A DNA stretch of 64,000 nt from Thermoplasmata archaeon (GTDB taxonomy: Archaea; Thermoplasmatota; E2; JACPAO01; JAHFTW01), in assembly GCA_023269235.1 (NCBI GenBank), contig JAHFTW010000007.1, positions 37,843 through 101,842 of the forward strand, read 5' to 3'. Of the stretch, positions 53,301 through 62,094 are shown one piece after another (position 1 is the stretch's first letter; each line of letters starts with the position of its first letter). The notes below the pieces were generated by a model. The model did no database searches. It had not been told where the DNA came from and saw nothing but the letters and a program-made list of their open reading frames with translations. A program made the position numbers and the translations under genes.

Positions 53301-53463
53301 ACACAGATTCAGCAGATGAGTTTTTGCGCAGGGAATGCAGGGAACTTGGGTCAACTGAATGGAGAATGCAGCAGACCCACCGTCGCGTTCTGCTGAATTT
53401 TCTCGTTTGGAGCAGTCTGATGACGACTCCAAAACGCAAGACAATCATCTGCTGAATCTGTGT
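53301..53463. repeat. 163-bp element with 19-bp perfect terminal inverted repeats
   Basis: The left arm ACACAGATTCAGCAGATGA (53301-53319) is the exact reverse complement of 53445-53463. The core word TTCAGCAGA or its complement recurs inside: a weaker inner pair (GAGAATGCAGCAGA near 53362 and TCTGCTGAATTTTCTC near 53390) nests within the outer one. It fills the gap between convergent tyrS and truA and is poorer in GC than its surroundings. It could be a MITE-like element, a structured RNA or a double terminator; no target-site duplication is obvious. Confidence 0.75.
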
Positions 53464-53476
53464 CCACCAAGGCGAC

Positions 53477-54310
53477 CTAGTCTGCGTCGTCGGCATTGAG
53501 TTTCTCAGGCCACGGCGCCAGTTCGTGCAGGTGGCGCGCGAGCATGAGGCCGACGTCGGCTTCCTGGAGGACTTGCGGAACGCGGTGCGCGCCGAGGCGG
53601 CCGGCGTACTGGTCCCACGCGAGCCCTTCGTGCTCGATGCGCTCCAGCAGGAGGCCCGAGGCGCGAGCGAGGTGGAACGCCTTGTGCCGCTCGCCGGTCT
53701 TGAGGCTCTCCTTGATGTCGGCGACTTCGGCCTCGCCGCGGCCGACAGCTTGGACGGCGCCGACCATGCGGCGAACTTGGTTCCACAGGTAGCCGTCGCT
53801 CGTGGTGCGGAAGAGCCACAGTCCGTCCGCTGCCTCGACGGTGAAGGCGCGCACGGTGCGCTCGGGGTTGCGGCCCTCCTCCATCTTGGCGAACGCGGTC
53901 ATCAGGTGGCGCCCGATGAACTCCTGGCAGGCGGCCTGCATCCGCGCCAGGTCCTCGCCGTGCGGGACGGCGGCGTAGCGGTAGCTGCGGGTGTGGGCGT
54001 GGCGCGGGTTCCAGTGGGCCATCACCTCGGCGGCGCCCGTGATCCACAATCCCTCGGGCACCTCTTTCTGGAGGCTCGGGACGAGGCCGCGCAGGGTCTT
54101 GCGCTCGATGGTGGCCTTGCAGACGTTCTCGAGCGCGCTCACGCCGGCGTCGGTGCGGCTGCCGGTCCTGAAGGAATCCTCGACGTAGCCCTGCGTTCGC
54201 AGAGCCTTGATGAGCCAATCCTCGACGGTGTGGTCGCCAAGGTGGCGCGCGTACGAGTCGAAGCGGCGCCCGTCGTACGCGAAGCGGATGGCGACGTGGT
54301 GCAGGGCCAC
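53477..54310 (-). CDS. truA: tRNA pseudouridine synthase A
   Basis: 277-residue enzyme that modifies U38-U40 in tRNA anticodon arms. Catalytic Asp54 lies in TGSRTDAGVSA. Other TruA segments are RFAYDGRRFDSYARH, NPRHAHTRSYRYA and LWNQVRRMVGAVQAVG. GTG start 27 nt after a GTTTTTCTC box. Length is typical of archaeal TruA. Confidence 0.93.
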   Translation of the reverse strand: MALHHVAIRFAYDGRRFDSYARHLGDHTVEDWLIKALRTQGYVEDSFRTGSRTDAGVSALENVCKATIERKTLRGLVPSLQKEVPEGLWITGAAEVMAHWNPRHAHTRSYRYAAVPHGEDLARMQAACQEFIGRHLMTAFAKMEEGRNPERTVRAFTVEAADGLWLFRTTSDGYLWNQVRRMVGAVQAVGRGEAEVADIKESLKTGERHKAFHLARASGLLLERIEHEGLAWDQYAGRLGAHRVPQVLQEADVGLMLARHLHELAPWPEKLNADDAD

Positions 54311-54346
54311 GAGCGATTTCAGACGCCGGACCGAGAAAAACTTGCT

Positions 54347-55294
54347 CTAAATCGCGGAAGCCTGCAACCGCACATCCACTTCGGTCGATGCGGCGACCTC
54401 GGCAGTTACGAACGAGACGGCCAGGTGCCAATGACTTTCCGCCTGGCAGGGTGAGTCACGCGGGAGGCCCGAGAGCTCAAGTTGGAAAATCCGAGACGTT
54501 GGAGTCTCCGAGACGATCTCGAAATCGCCCACCAGCCGAGAATCCTGGTGGCCAATCCAATAGTGGAGCGTAGGGACGGCGGTCCCCATCGATGAATAGT
54601 CAATCTGCGCCGCGATTGCTGAGGCATTATCAAGGACCAGGTCGTCAAGCGCATAGACAGTGGATCCTCCGACATTGAAGTAGTAGCCCGGAAAAGCCAG
54701 CACCTCGGTGAAAGTGCGCTGGTCATCCAGCAGTTGATGTCGGGCTTCTCGCAGGGGGCAGGTTGTAAGAAGCGGCAGTTCGCCGGTTTGCTTGTGGGCA
54801 ATCGCGGTCAAGTGGACTTGACTCGACAGCTCGAAGTCCTCGACGCCGGTGCCTCGCGGTAACACTTTTACCCACCACGCAGAGAGTTCGCTGAGGGGGA
54901 CGTCCCAATCCTTGGACAGGGTAGCAATGCTCACGGTCTCGCCCGGGAGTGCAGGTCGAGGCGCGGATTCGGCGCTCGCCGTGTGCCATTGAACCGTGAA
55001 GGTGACGTCTCGCATCGCGGCGCTCGCTTCAAAAGAGAACTCCAGGCTGACCGTCACAGTCCCCGGGGCCACGACGCGACCAACATCGAACTCAAAGTAG
55101 GCTGGATACGCATCTTGGGCGACGCCCTGCACGCCGGCGTTCTGCAAGGAGGGCCGTGTGTCATCGACCAAGATGATGGTCTCCTGGCCGTTCCATGCAT
55201 CAAGGAGCCACTGTTGCTCTGGCGTGTGCAGTGGAACGACGGCTGGCGTGGTACACCCTACAAGCAGGAACGCCAAGCCAGCCACCATTCGCAT
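54347..55294 (-). CDS. secreted lipoprotein, unknown function
   Basis: 315-residue lipoprotein: the short signal peptide MRMVAGLAFLLVGC gives Cys14. The mature part is mainly beta-rich with acidic surface loops and few Cys (TCPLREARHQLL; DSPCQAESHWH). It may hold two beta-sandwich domains, split near residue 175. No family recognised. Codon and base use is clearly less GC-biased than in the adjacent truA, a sign of later acquisition or weak expression selection. Confidence 0.72.
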   Translation of the reverse strand: MRMVAGLAFLLVGCTTPAVVPLHTPEQQWLLDAWNGQETIILVDDTRPSLQNAGVQGVAQDAYPAYFEFDVGRVVAPGTVTVSLEFSFEASAAMRDVTFTVQWHTASAESAPRPALPGETVSIATLSKDWDVPLSELSAWWVKVLPRGTGVEDFELSSQVHLTAIAHKQTGELPLLTTCPLREARHQLLDDQRTFTEVLAFPGYYFNVGGSTVYALDDLVLDNASAIAAQIDYSSMGTAVPTLHYWIGHQDSRLVGDFEIVSETPTSRIFQLELSGLPRDSPCQAESHWHLAVSFVTAEVAASTEVDVRLQASAI

Positions 55295-55321
55295 GGGCGA
55301 TTGATAGAGAAAAGCAGCAAA

Positions 55322-55822
55322 TTACTTTTCGATGGGTTCGGCGATGGCCACGCCGTCCTTGAGCACTAGGCGCACGGTTCCGGGCGCCGGGGCAGCGCGC
55401 AGGGGCTTGCCGACCAGGTTGATCGGGTTGCCGTCCAGGTCGCCGTAGATGATGAAGTAGCCAACGTCGCCCTCGTGCGGGGCGCGCAGGAGCGTCCAGC
55501 CGGCGGCCTCGAGGTGGGCCTTCGCGTCGGCGGCGTCGCCGCTGAGGGTGAAGCCGAGCGCGGTGTCGAGCTGCGTGGGGGCGGGGCGCTCGTCCCAGCG
55601 GTGGAGGACGAGTTGGAGGCCGTCGTGGTGCTGGAGGACGACCAGGTCGCCGGCGTCGCGGGTCTTCGTGAAGCCGATGGCCTCGTAGAGCGGGACGTTG
55701 GCGTGGACGTCCTTGCAGTAACGCGCCGCGTTGCGGAAGCTCAGCGAAAGGGCGGGTTTGCCGTCGGTGGACACGGAGGCGGCGGGGGCGCTGGAAGAAG
55801 GGGTCTTGCCGAAGATGGCCAT
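55322..55822 (-). CDS. glyoxalase/VOC-fold protein
   Basis: 166 residues. After a Ser/Ala-rich N-terminus (~25 residues) comes a vicinal-oxygen-chelate type domain: ARYCKDVHANVPLYEAIGF, LVVLQHHDGLQLVLHRWD, LGFTLSGDAADAKAHLEAAG and YFIIYGDLDGNPINLVG. A DLDGNPI strand at the end is characteristic. Metal-site residues are incomplete, so an enzyme activity is not assigned. The ATG lies about 25 nt after a CTAAAAATAGG box. Confidence 0.75.
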   Translation of the reverse strand: MAIFGKTPSSSAPAASVSTDGKPALSLSFRNAARYCKDVHANVPLYEAIGFTKTRDAGDLVVLQHHDGLQLVLHRWDERPAPTQLDTALGFTLSGDAADAKAHLEAAGWTLLRAPHEGDVGYFIIYGDLDGNPINLVGKPLRAAPAPGTVRLVLKDGVAIAEPIEK

Positions 55823-55914
55823 GGTTTCGGCACGTCGAAACCCTATTTTTAGTCTCGCAGAAAACAGGACGGGTCCCACCGTTTCCCTTTAGCTGGGCCG
55901 CCCCTGGAGCGTGT

Positions 55915-56805
55915 GTGCGCAAGGTCGTCGCCCTCGTCGCCCCTTTCGGGCTCCTCGCGCTCCTGCTCGGGGGCTGCCTCTCCCCGGCCGCGCCGACATG
56001 GCAAGGCCTCGGCCAGACGACGCTCGCCGAACTCGCCGCGCAGCGCACGGAAGGCCACTTCGCTCCGTTCCTCGTCCCCTACGTCGTGGAGGCCGCCGTC
56101 CGCGTCGGCCTCGAGCCCGCGGAGTGGCCACAAGGCCGCCCGGTCGCAGACGACCTCGTCGTCCCCAACGAGCCCTACTTCAGCACCTTGCGCCCCACCT
56201 TCGCCCGCGTCCTCGCCAACCCCGGAGACCGCGACGTCGAGAGCCAAGCCCTCGCCGCCGTGCTCGCAGGATTCGACGGCCACCAGTTCGGCGACGCCTC
56301 GAAGACGCTGGACGACGCCTTCGCCCTCTTCACCCTCGCGGCCCTCGGAGCCGGCTCGAGCGCGCCTGCCCAGGCAGCGGCCGGTTTCCTCGCGGCCTCC
56401 GCCAACGCGACCGGCGGGTGGTCCTACTTGGCAACCGGCACGCCCGACGTGGACTCGACCGGCATCGTCGTCGCGGCCCTCGCCGCCGTTGGCCGCCCTC
56501 CGCCCGCCGGGCCCGTGGAAGCGTTTCTGACCCGGGCCACCTCCCTCCACGGAGGCTCCGGAGCGGCGCCGGGCGCCCCCGTCAACTGCCAGAGCACCGT
56601 GTGGGCCATCCGAGCCGAACTGGCCCTCGGCCACCCGGTCCCGGCGATGGCCTGGTCCTTCCTCGCGTCCCTGCGCGTCGCGAGGGGGTGGTCGGCGCAC
56701 GCCGGCGAGGCCGCGGATGCCTTCTGCTCCGTCGAGGTCGCGACCCTGTTCGGGGTTGCCCACCAAGCCGGCGTCCCCGTTCCGTCGGCTTTTTCGTTCG
56801 AATGA
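55915..56805 (+). CDS. lipoprotein with prenyltransferase/terpenoid-cyclase-like toroid repeats
   Basis: 296-residue lipoprotein (lipobox LLGGC, Cys near residue 20). The mature chain is helical, with repeats resembling the alpha/alpha toroid of terpenoid cyclases and protein prenyltransferases: GGWSYLATGTPDVDSTGIVV and a later CQSTVWAIRAELALGHP. No catalytic DxDD is seen, so it is more likely a binding module (as in complement-like or cobalamin-binding proteins). GTG start 26 nt after CCTTTAGC. A regulator gene follows 49 bp downstream. Confidence 0.68.
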   Translation: MRKVVALVAPFGLLALLLGGCLSPAAPTWQGLGQTTLAELAAQRTEGHFAPFLVPYVVEAAVRVGLEPAEWPQGRPVADDLVVPNEPYFSTLRPTFARVLANPGDRDVESQALAAVLAGFDGHQFGDASKTLDDAFALFTLAALGAGSSAPAQAAAGFLAASANATGGWSYLATGTPDVDSTGIVVAALAAVGRPPPAGPVEAFLTRATSLHGGSGAAPGAPVNCQSTVWAIRAELALGHPVPAMAWSFLASLRVARGWSAHAGEAADAFCSVEVATLFGVAHQAGVPVPSAFSFE

Positions 56806-56854
56806 CACCAAACGTTATCCCCGAGGCCGTCCATCCTCATGTGGAGGCGACGCG

Positions 56855-57559
56855 TTGGCGAACGGGGCGTTCGACATCTACCAGACCGATGCCGGCTACG
56901 CCGCGGTCACGAACCCGGTGCAGCGCCAGATCCTCGAGGCGTTGCGGGAAGGCGAGAAGCAACTGCCCGACCTGGTCGTCCTCACGGGACGCTCCAAGCC
57001 GACGCTGTCCAGCCTGCACATGAGGGAGCTCCTCTCCCGCGAGCTCATCGTCGAGGCCGCGCACCCGACCGACAGCCGGCGCAAAGTGTATCGTCTCAAG
57101 GGGGCCAAGATCGGCTCCAGCGACCTCCCCGTGGACCAGTTGCGGGACGCGGTCCAGCATTACGTCACCCTGAGCCCGCTCGCCAACCGCGTCCCCGTCG
57201 CCGCCGCCTTCGAGGCGCTCGGCGCCGCCCCCGACACCGTCCCGATGGACGTCCTCTATGCCCAGGCCAGCCGCCTCGGCGCCCTCGCGGCCCCGCTCTT
57301 CAAGGCCGGCACGCCACGTGACCTCTGGATGCGGCTCTCGGCGTTCCTCGAGGCCGAGCGGCTCGCGACGCCGCTGCGCATCGACCTCCAGAACGGCGCT
57401 CTGGAACTCCGGCTCGGCCCGTCGGCCCGCTCGCCGCCCGCGCGGATGGCCGCCATCCTGGCCGGGTTCGCCCAGGGCGTCGCCACCGGCAAATCGCTCG
57501 GGATCAAGGGGATTCGGGGCACGGCGACGCCGGAGGGCGTCAAGTTGTGGTCCGCGTGA
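56855..57559 (+). CDS. winged-helix transcription regulator with C-terminal sensor domain
   Basis: 234 residues. The N-terminal wHTH (NPVQRQILEALREGEKQLPD, GRSKPTLSSLHMRELLSREL, then a basic wing SRRKVYRLKG) is ArsR-like. The C-terminal ~130 residues are alpha/beta and end with RMAAILAGFAQGVATGKSLG, which recalls V4R-type or related ligand-binding output domains; this is uncertain. No ATG or GTG fits. The TTG at 56855 is taken as start because GGAGG (56842-56846) lies 8 nt before it. Confidence 0.75.
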   Translation: MANGAFDIYQTDAGYAAVTNPVQRQILEALREGEKQLPDLVVLTGRSKPTLSSLHMRELLSRELIVEAAHPTDSRRKVYRLKGAKIGSSDLPVDQLRDAVQHYVTLSPLANRVPVAAAFEALGAAPDTVPMDVLYAQASRLGALAAPLFKAGTPRDLWMRLSAFLEAERLATPLRIDLQNGALELRLGPSARSPPARMAAILAGFAQGVATGKSLGIKGIRGTATPEGVKLWSA

Positions 57560-57691
57560 GGCGACGGCTGGGCCCGGGAGGGCGTCCAAGGTGAAGCCAA
57601 CTTAACCAACAAAAAGGAACTCCAGTGGATTTCGTTTGAACCTAGACAAACGTTTATGTCGCTCGCGACACTCCTCGCATTCGGCGACACT

Positions 57692-58129
57692 ATGTCCGAA
57701 TACGCCACCCCCACCAACAACGTGCCCATGATCCTGAACCCGGTCGTGTACTTCCGCATCAGCGCCTTCACGCTGGCCGCGGTCGCCGTCCTCGGCTTCA
57801 TCATGAACATCGTCGACGGCAGCAACGTCTCGACGTCGCTCGGCCTCGGCAACACGTTCCTGAACTTCACGTACGCCCACGACGCCGTCCACCTGGTCCT
57901 CGCCGCCGCCGCCTTCCTGTTCGGCTTCGGCAACCTCGCCGGCAACACCGTCAAGGCGTTCGCCATCATCTTCGGCTTCGTCTACATCGCGCTCGGCGTC
58001 GTCGGCTTCTTCGCCTTCACCGGCAGCTCCGGCGACTCGTTCTTGGCCCTCACCCCGGCCCTGAACATCGTCCACCTGCTGCTCGGCGCCTACGCCCTCA
58101 CCGCGGGCTTCGCCAGCAAGTTCGACTAG
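57692..58129 (+). CDS. DUF4383 family membrane protein
   Basis: 145-residue four-TM protein. DUF4383-type features are the repeated helix motif with His: AHDAVHLVLAAAAFLFGF and LNIVHLLLGAYALTAG. The function of the family is unknown. The ATG at 57692 gives the N-terminus MSEYATPTNN; an upstream ATG at 57656 would overlap a GTTTATG box. The stop runs directly into a strong hairpin. Confidence 0.78.
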   Translation: MSEYATPTNNVPMILNPVVYFRISAFTLAAVAVLGFIMNIVDGSNVSTSLGLGNTFLNFTYAHDAVHLVLAAAAFLFGFGNLAGNTVKAFAIIFGFVYIALGVVGFFAFTGSSGDSFLALTPALNIVHLLLGAYALTAGFASKFD

Positions 58130-58155
58130 CGCGAAAACGCTGCGCGTTTTCGCGC
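58129..58155. terminator. 12-bp perfect hairpin after the DUF4383 gene
   Basis: GCGCGAAAACGC-TGC-GCGTTTTCGCGC begins within the stop codon. It lies between convergent genes and can work from both sides. Confidence 0.5.
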
Positions 58156-58166
58156 CAATCCCGGGA

Positions 58167-58185
58167 GTGCGGCCTTCGGCCGCAC
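58167..58185. terminator. second hairpin plus pyrimidine tract
   Basis: GTGCGGCC-TTC-GGCCGCAC, followed to 58214 by a C/T-rich run (CTTTTCTTCTTCCCTTTT). This is a plausible rightward stop site. Confidence 0.45.
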
Positions 58186-58214
58186 AGCCCCCTTCCCCTT
58201 TTCTTCTTCCCTTT

Positions 58215-58562
58215 TCAGGCCAGCAACTCCGGAAGCCTGCGGTCCAGCTCCGAGTTGGGCCAGACCTCCTTCGCGCCGACCGCGCGCGCCGCGGCGAGCC
58301 GCTCGGCGTCCGTGTGGTGGCCGAAGCAGACGAGGTGCGCGTCCCAGCGGGTGCCGCGCACCAGCCGAATGGTCTCGACGAAGTCGAAACGCGGGTGGTG
58401 CAGGTCCACGAGCACGAGCTTCGTCTCGTCCTGCAGGAGCTCCTGCGTGATGTCGGTCTTCGCGGTCGGCACGATGACGGTCCACCCGAGCTTGCCCGCC
58501 ACGGCGCGGACCTTGCCGAGCCAGAACAGGTCGGAGGAGACGAGCAGGACCGCGCGGCTCAC
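58215..58562 (-). CDS. stand-alone receiver (response-regulator-like) domain protein
   Basis: 115 residues with the CheY fold pattern: RAVLLVSSDLFWL (acidic pocket reduced to D11), KLVLVDLHHP with D53 at the phospho-acceptor position, and AVGAKEVWP with the Lys after strand 5. The Thr/Ser switch position is Gly (LVCFGHH), so phosphotransfer may be weak or lost. It is the last gene of the carA-carB-trm112 operon and overlaps trm112 by 4 nt (GTGA). Partner kinases are not in the window. Confidence 0.75.
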   Translation of the reverse strand: MSRAVLLVSSDLFWLGKVRAVAGKLGWTVIVPTAKTDITQELLQDETKLVLVDLHHPRFDFVETIRLVRGTRWDAHLVCFGHHTDAERLAAARAVGAKEVWPNSELDRRLPELLA

Positions 58563-58813
58563 GCCTTCGCCTTGCCCTTCTTGGCCGGCTTGGCGGGCGC
58601 GGCCTTGGGTGCCTTGGTCTGGACTTCGTCCGTGTGGTACTCGGGGGGAAGCAGGTTCGGGATGCCTTCCTCGACGGGGTAGTCGAACCGGCACGCCGTG
58701 CACCGGAAGGAGCCCTCCAGGATGTCGCCGTGCTCGTCCTCCTTGGCGACGGTGAGCTTGAGGGCCGTCTTGTGGACGGGGCAGCAGACGATGGCGGCGA
58801 GGTCACGACGCAT
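58559..58813 (-). CDS. Trm112-like methyltransferase activator
   Basis: 84 residues. A zinc-ribbon-like Cys set (IVCCPVHK at the N-terminus, FRCTACRFDYPVEEGIPNLL later) matches Trm112/UPF0434 proteins, which activate tRNA, rRNA and eRF1 methyltransferases. A Lys/Ala-rich tail of ~20 residues is extra. The ATG overlaps the carB stop by one base (TGATG), so it is translated from the car operon mRNA. Confidence 0.85.
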   Translation of the reverse strand: MRRDLAAIVCCPVHKTALKLTVAKEDEHGDILEGSFRCTACRFDYPVEEGIPNLLPPEYHTDEVQTKAPKAAPAKPAKKGKAKA

Positions 58814-61800
58814 CAGTTCACCTGGACGACGCGGGATGCCTTCGCGTATTCTTGGAGGCTCCGCACCGCGAAGGGGCCGCCGGCACGGCGCTGGGCCGCG
58901 ATGGCGCCGACCGCGGCCTGGGCGGCCTCGACGGTGGCGAGGAAGGGCACCTGGCACTCCACGGCGACGCGCCGCATGGCGAACCCGTCGCGCTTCTGGG
59001 GGCCCTCCATGGACTCGCTTGGGGTGTTGATGATGAGGTGGACCTTGCCTTGCCGGATGAGGTCGATGGCGTCGGGTGACTTGTGGTCCGACAGCTTGTA
59101 CACCGTCGTCACCTCGAGGCCGACGGCGCGCAGGTCGGCGGCCGTGCCTTCGGTGGCGACCAGGCTGAAGCCCATCTTCGCGAGCTGCTCGATGGTTCCC
59201 AGGATGCGCGGTCGGTCCGCCTTGGAGACGGAGACGAAGACCGTGCCCTCGTCGGGCAGGTCGTTGCCGGCCGCCGTCATGGCCTTGGAGTAGGCGGTGG
59301 CGTAGTCGTCGGCGATGCCCATGACCTCGCCGGTGGACTTCATCTCGGGGCCGAGCACGGCGTCCACGCCGGGCAGCTTCAGGAACGGGAACACAGGCGC
59401 CTTGACGGCGACGTGCTTCGGGCGGGGGGCCGCGACGGCGCCGAGCTGCTTGAGGGTCTTGCCGACGGCGACCTTGGCGGCAATCTTCGCGAGCGGAAGC
59501 CCGGTCGCCTTCGCGACGTAGGGCACGGTGCGACTGGAGCGCGGGTTGGCCTCCAGGACATACACGGTCTTGCCCTGCACGGCGTACTGGATGTTGATGA
59601 GCCCCTTCGTGGCGAGGCCGAGCGCGACCTTGCGCGTGTAGTCCTCGACGGTGGCGAGCACGTCCTTCGAGAGGTTCTGCGGCGGGATGACGGTCGTGGA
59701 GTCGCCAGAGTGGACGCCGGCCTCCTCGACGTGCTCCATGATGGCGCCGAGCAGGACGTCGGTGCCGTCGCAGACGGCGTCCACGTCGATCTCGGTGGCG
59801 CGGCTGAGGAAGCGGTCGATAAGGACGGGCGTCTTCTTCGAGACGCGCACGGCGTCGCGGATGTAGTCGCGCAGCTCGGCCTCGTTGTGGACGACCTGCA
59901 TGGCGCGGCCGCCGAGCACGTAGCTGGGGCGCATCAGGACCGGGTAGCCGATGGCGGCCGCCTTCGTGACGGCCTCCTCGGCCTCGTGCGCGATGCCGGC
60001 GTCCGGCTGTGGGATGCCCAGCTTGCGCATGAGCTGGTTGAACTTGTCGCGGTCCTCGGCGAGGTCGATGGCGGAGGGCTGCGTGCCCCAGATCTTGGTC
60101 GGCAGGTCGGGGCGCGCGGCGAGGGCGGCCTCGAGCGGAAGCGCGAGGTTGATAGCAGTCTGCCCGCCGAACTGGACGAGCACGCCGTCGGGGCGCTCAC
60201 GCTCGATGCAGTGCATGACGTCCTCGAGCGTCAGCGGCTCGAAGTAGAGGCGCGTCGAGGTGTCGAAGTCGGTCGAGACCGTCTCCGGGTTGTTGTTGAG
60301 GAGCACGGCCTCCATGCCCTCCTCCTTGATGGCCCACGCGGCGTGGACGCAGCAGTAGTCGAACTCGATGCCCTGCCCAATGCGGATGGGGCCCGAGCCG
60401 AGTACCAGAACGCGCTTCTTTCCTTTGGGGGCCGGCGGCAGCGATGTGGCCGAGGTGACGGGGTCGTAGCTCGTGTAGTAGTAGGGCGTCTTGGCCTCGA
60501 ACTCGGCGGCGCAGGTGTCCACCATCTTGTAGTCAGGGACGATGCCGTGCTTGCGGCGCAGGTCGGCGACGCGGCGCTCGTCCTCGCCCCAGCCCCAGGC
60601 GCGCGCGATGGCGGGGTCGCTCAGGCCGGAGCGCTTGGCGCGCGCGAGCACGCCTGCGTCGCCTGGTTTGGCCTTCAGCTCCGTCTCGAAGGCGAGCACG
60701 TTCTGCATCTTGTGCAGGAAGAACGGGTCGAAGCCGGAGAGCGTGTGGACGCGGGCGATGGGCCAGCCGCGGCGCAGCGCCTCGGCGACGGCCCAAAGGC
60801 GCTGGTGGGTGGCGACGCGGACGCGCTCTTCCAGCTCCTTGTCGTTCCAGACAACAGGCGGCGGGTCGAGCGAGTCGGCGTCGATCTCCAAGCTGCGAAT
60901 GGCTTTGAGCAGGGACTCCTCGATGGTGCGGCCGATGGCCATGACCTCGCCGGTGGACTTCATCTGCGTCCCGATGCGCGGGTCCACGGTGCGGAACTTG
61001 TCGAACGGCCAGCGCGGGATCTTGGTGACGACGTAGTCGAGCGTCGGCTCGAAGGCGGCGACGGTCTTGCCGGTGATGGCGTTGGGGATCTCGTCGAGCG
61101 TCATGCCGAGCGCGATCTTGGCGGCGACGCGGGCGATGGGGTAGCCGGTCGCTTTGCTGGCGAGTGCCGACGAGCGCGACACGCGCGGGTTGACCTCGAT
61201 GACGCGGTACTCGCCGGTCTCTTTCTGGAGCGCGAACTGGACGTTGCAGCCCCCCTCGATTTTCAGGCTGCGAATGCACTTCAGCGCCGAGGTGCGCAGC
61301 TTCTGGTGGTCCTGGTCGGAGAGCGTCTGCGAGGGGGCCACGACGATGGACTCGCCGGTGTGGACGCCCATCGGGTCGAGGTTCTCCATGTTGCAGACGA
61401 TGATGCAGTTGTCCTTGCCGTCGCGCATCACCTCGTATTCAAACTCGAGCCAGCCAAGCAGCGATTCCTCGATGAGCACCTGGTGGATGCGGCTGTAGGC
61501 GAGACCTTTCGCGGTGAGCTCGCGCAGCTCCTCGTCGTTGTGTGCGACCCCGCCGCCGAGGCCGCCGAGCGTGTAGGCTGGGCGAATGAGGGCGGGGTAG
61601 CGGCCGATGTAGGTGCGCACGATCTCGAGCGCCTCGTCCACGGACTGCGCGACCTTCGCCTTCGCGACGGGCTCGCCGATGCGCTCCATGACTTTCTTGA
61701 AGAGGTCGCGGTCCTCGGCGTCCGCGATGGCCGTGAGCGGCGTGCCGAGAAGCTTGACACCGTACTTCTCCAGGACGCCGGCTTCAGCCAGCTCGGAGAC

Positions 61801-62094
61801 AAGGTTGAGGGCGGTCTGGCCTCCCATGCCGGCGAGCACGCCGTCGGGGCGCTCCTTGGCGATGATGGCGGTGAGCGACTCCAGCGTGAGCGGCTCGACA
61901 TAGATGGCGTCGGCCGTCTCCATGTCGGTCTGGATGGTCGCCGGGTTGCTGTTGACGAGGACGACCGAGTAGCCCTCTTCGCGGCAGGCACGGCACGCCT
62001 GGGAGCCGGAGAAGTCGAACTCGGCCGCCTGGCCAATCTGAATTGGGCCCGAGCCGATCATGAGGATCTTCTTGACGTCGGTGCGTTTTGGCAT
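58813..62094 (-). CDS. carB: carbamoyl-phosphate synthase large subunit
   Basis: 1093-residue synthase that makes carbamoyl phosphate from bicarbonate, ammonia and two ATP for pyrimidines and arginine. Two ATP-grasp halves are clear: the first starts with KKILMIGSGPIQIGQAAEFD, the second (~residue 570) with KRVLVLGSGPIRIGQGIEFD. Each has its ATP-grasp signature (RPAYTLGGLGGG and RPSYVLGGRAM). The C-terminal ~140 residues form the MGS-like allosteric domain (LIINTPSE). The start overlaps the carA stop (TAATG). Confidence 0.96.
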   Translation of the reverse strand: MPKRTDVKKILMIGSGPIQIGQAAEFDFSGSQACRACREEGYSVVLVNSNPATIQTDMETADAIYVEPLTLESLTAIIAKERPDGVLAGMGGQTALNLVSELAEAGVLEKYGVKLLGTPLTAIADAEDRDLFKKVMERIGEPVAKAKVAQSVDEALEIVRTYIGRYPALIRPAYTLGGLGGGVAHNDEELRELTAKGLAYSRIHQVLIEESLLGWLEFEYEVMRDGKDNCIIVCNMENLDPMGVHTGESIVVAPSQTLSDQDHQKLRTSALKCIRSLKIEGGCNVQFALQKETGEYRVIEVNPRVSRSSALASKATGYPIARVAAKIALGMTLDEIPNAITGKTVAAFEPTLDYVVTKIPRWPFDKFRTVDPRIGTQMKSTGEVMAIGRTIEESLLKAIRSLEIDADSLDPPPVVWNDKELEERVRVATHQRLWAVAEALRRGWPIARVHTLSGFDPFFLHKMQNVLAFETELKAKPGDAGVLARAKRSGLSDPAIARAWGWGEDERRVADLRRKHGIVPDYKMVDTCAAEFEAKTPYYYTSYDPVTSATSLPPAPKGKKRVLVLGSGPIRIGQGIEFDYCCVHAAWAIKEEGMEAVLLNNNPETVSTDFDTSTRLYFEPLTLEDVMHCIERERPDGVLVQFGGQTAINLALPLEAALAARPDLPTKIWGTQPSAIDLAEDRDKFNQLMRKLGIPQPDAGIAHEAEEAVTKAAAIGYPVLMRPSYVLGGRAMQVVHNEAELRDYIRDAVRVSKKTPVLIDRFLSRATEIDVDAVCDGTDVLLGAIMEHVEEAGVHSGDSTTVIPPQNLSKDVLATVEDYTRKVALGLATKGLINIQYAVQGKTVYVLEANPRSSRTVPYVAKATGLPLAKIAAKVAVGKTLKQLGAVAAPRPKHVAVKAPVFPFLKLPGVDAVLGPEMKSTGEVMGIADDYATAYSKAMTAAGNDLPDEGTVFVSVSKADRPRILGTIEQLAKMGFSLVATEGTAADLRAVGLEVTTVYKLSDHKSPDAIDLIRQGKVHLIINTPSESMEGPQKRDGFAMRRVAVECQVPFLATVEAAQAAVGAIAAQRRAGGPFAVRSLQEYAKASRVVQVN

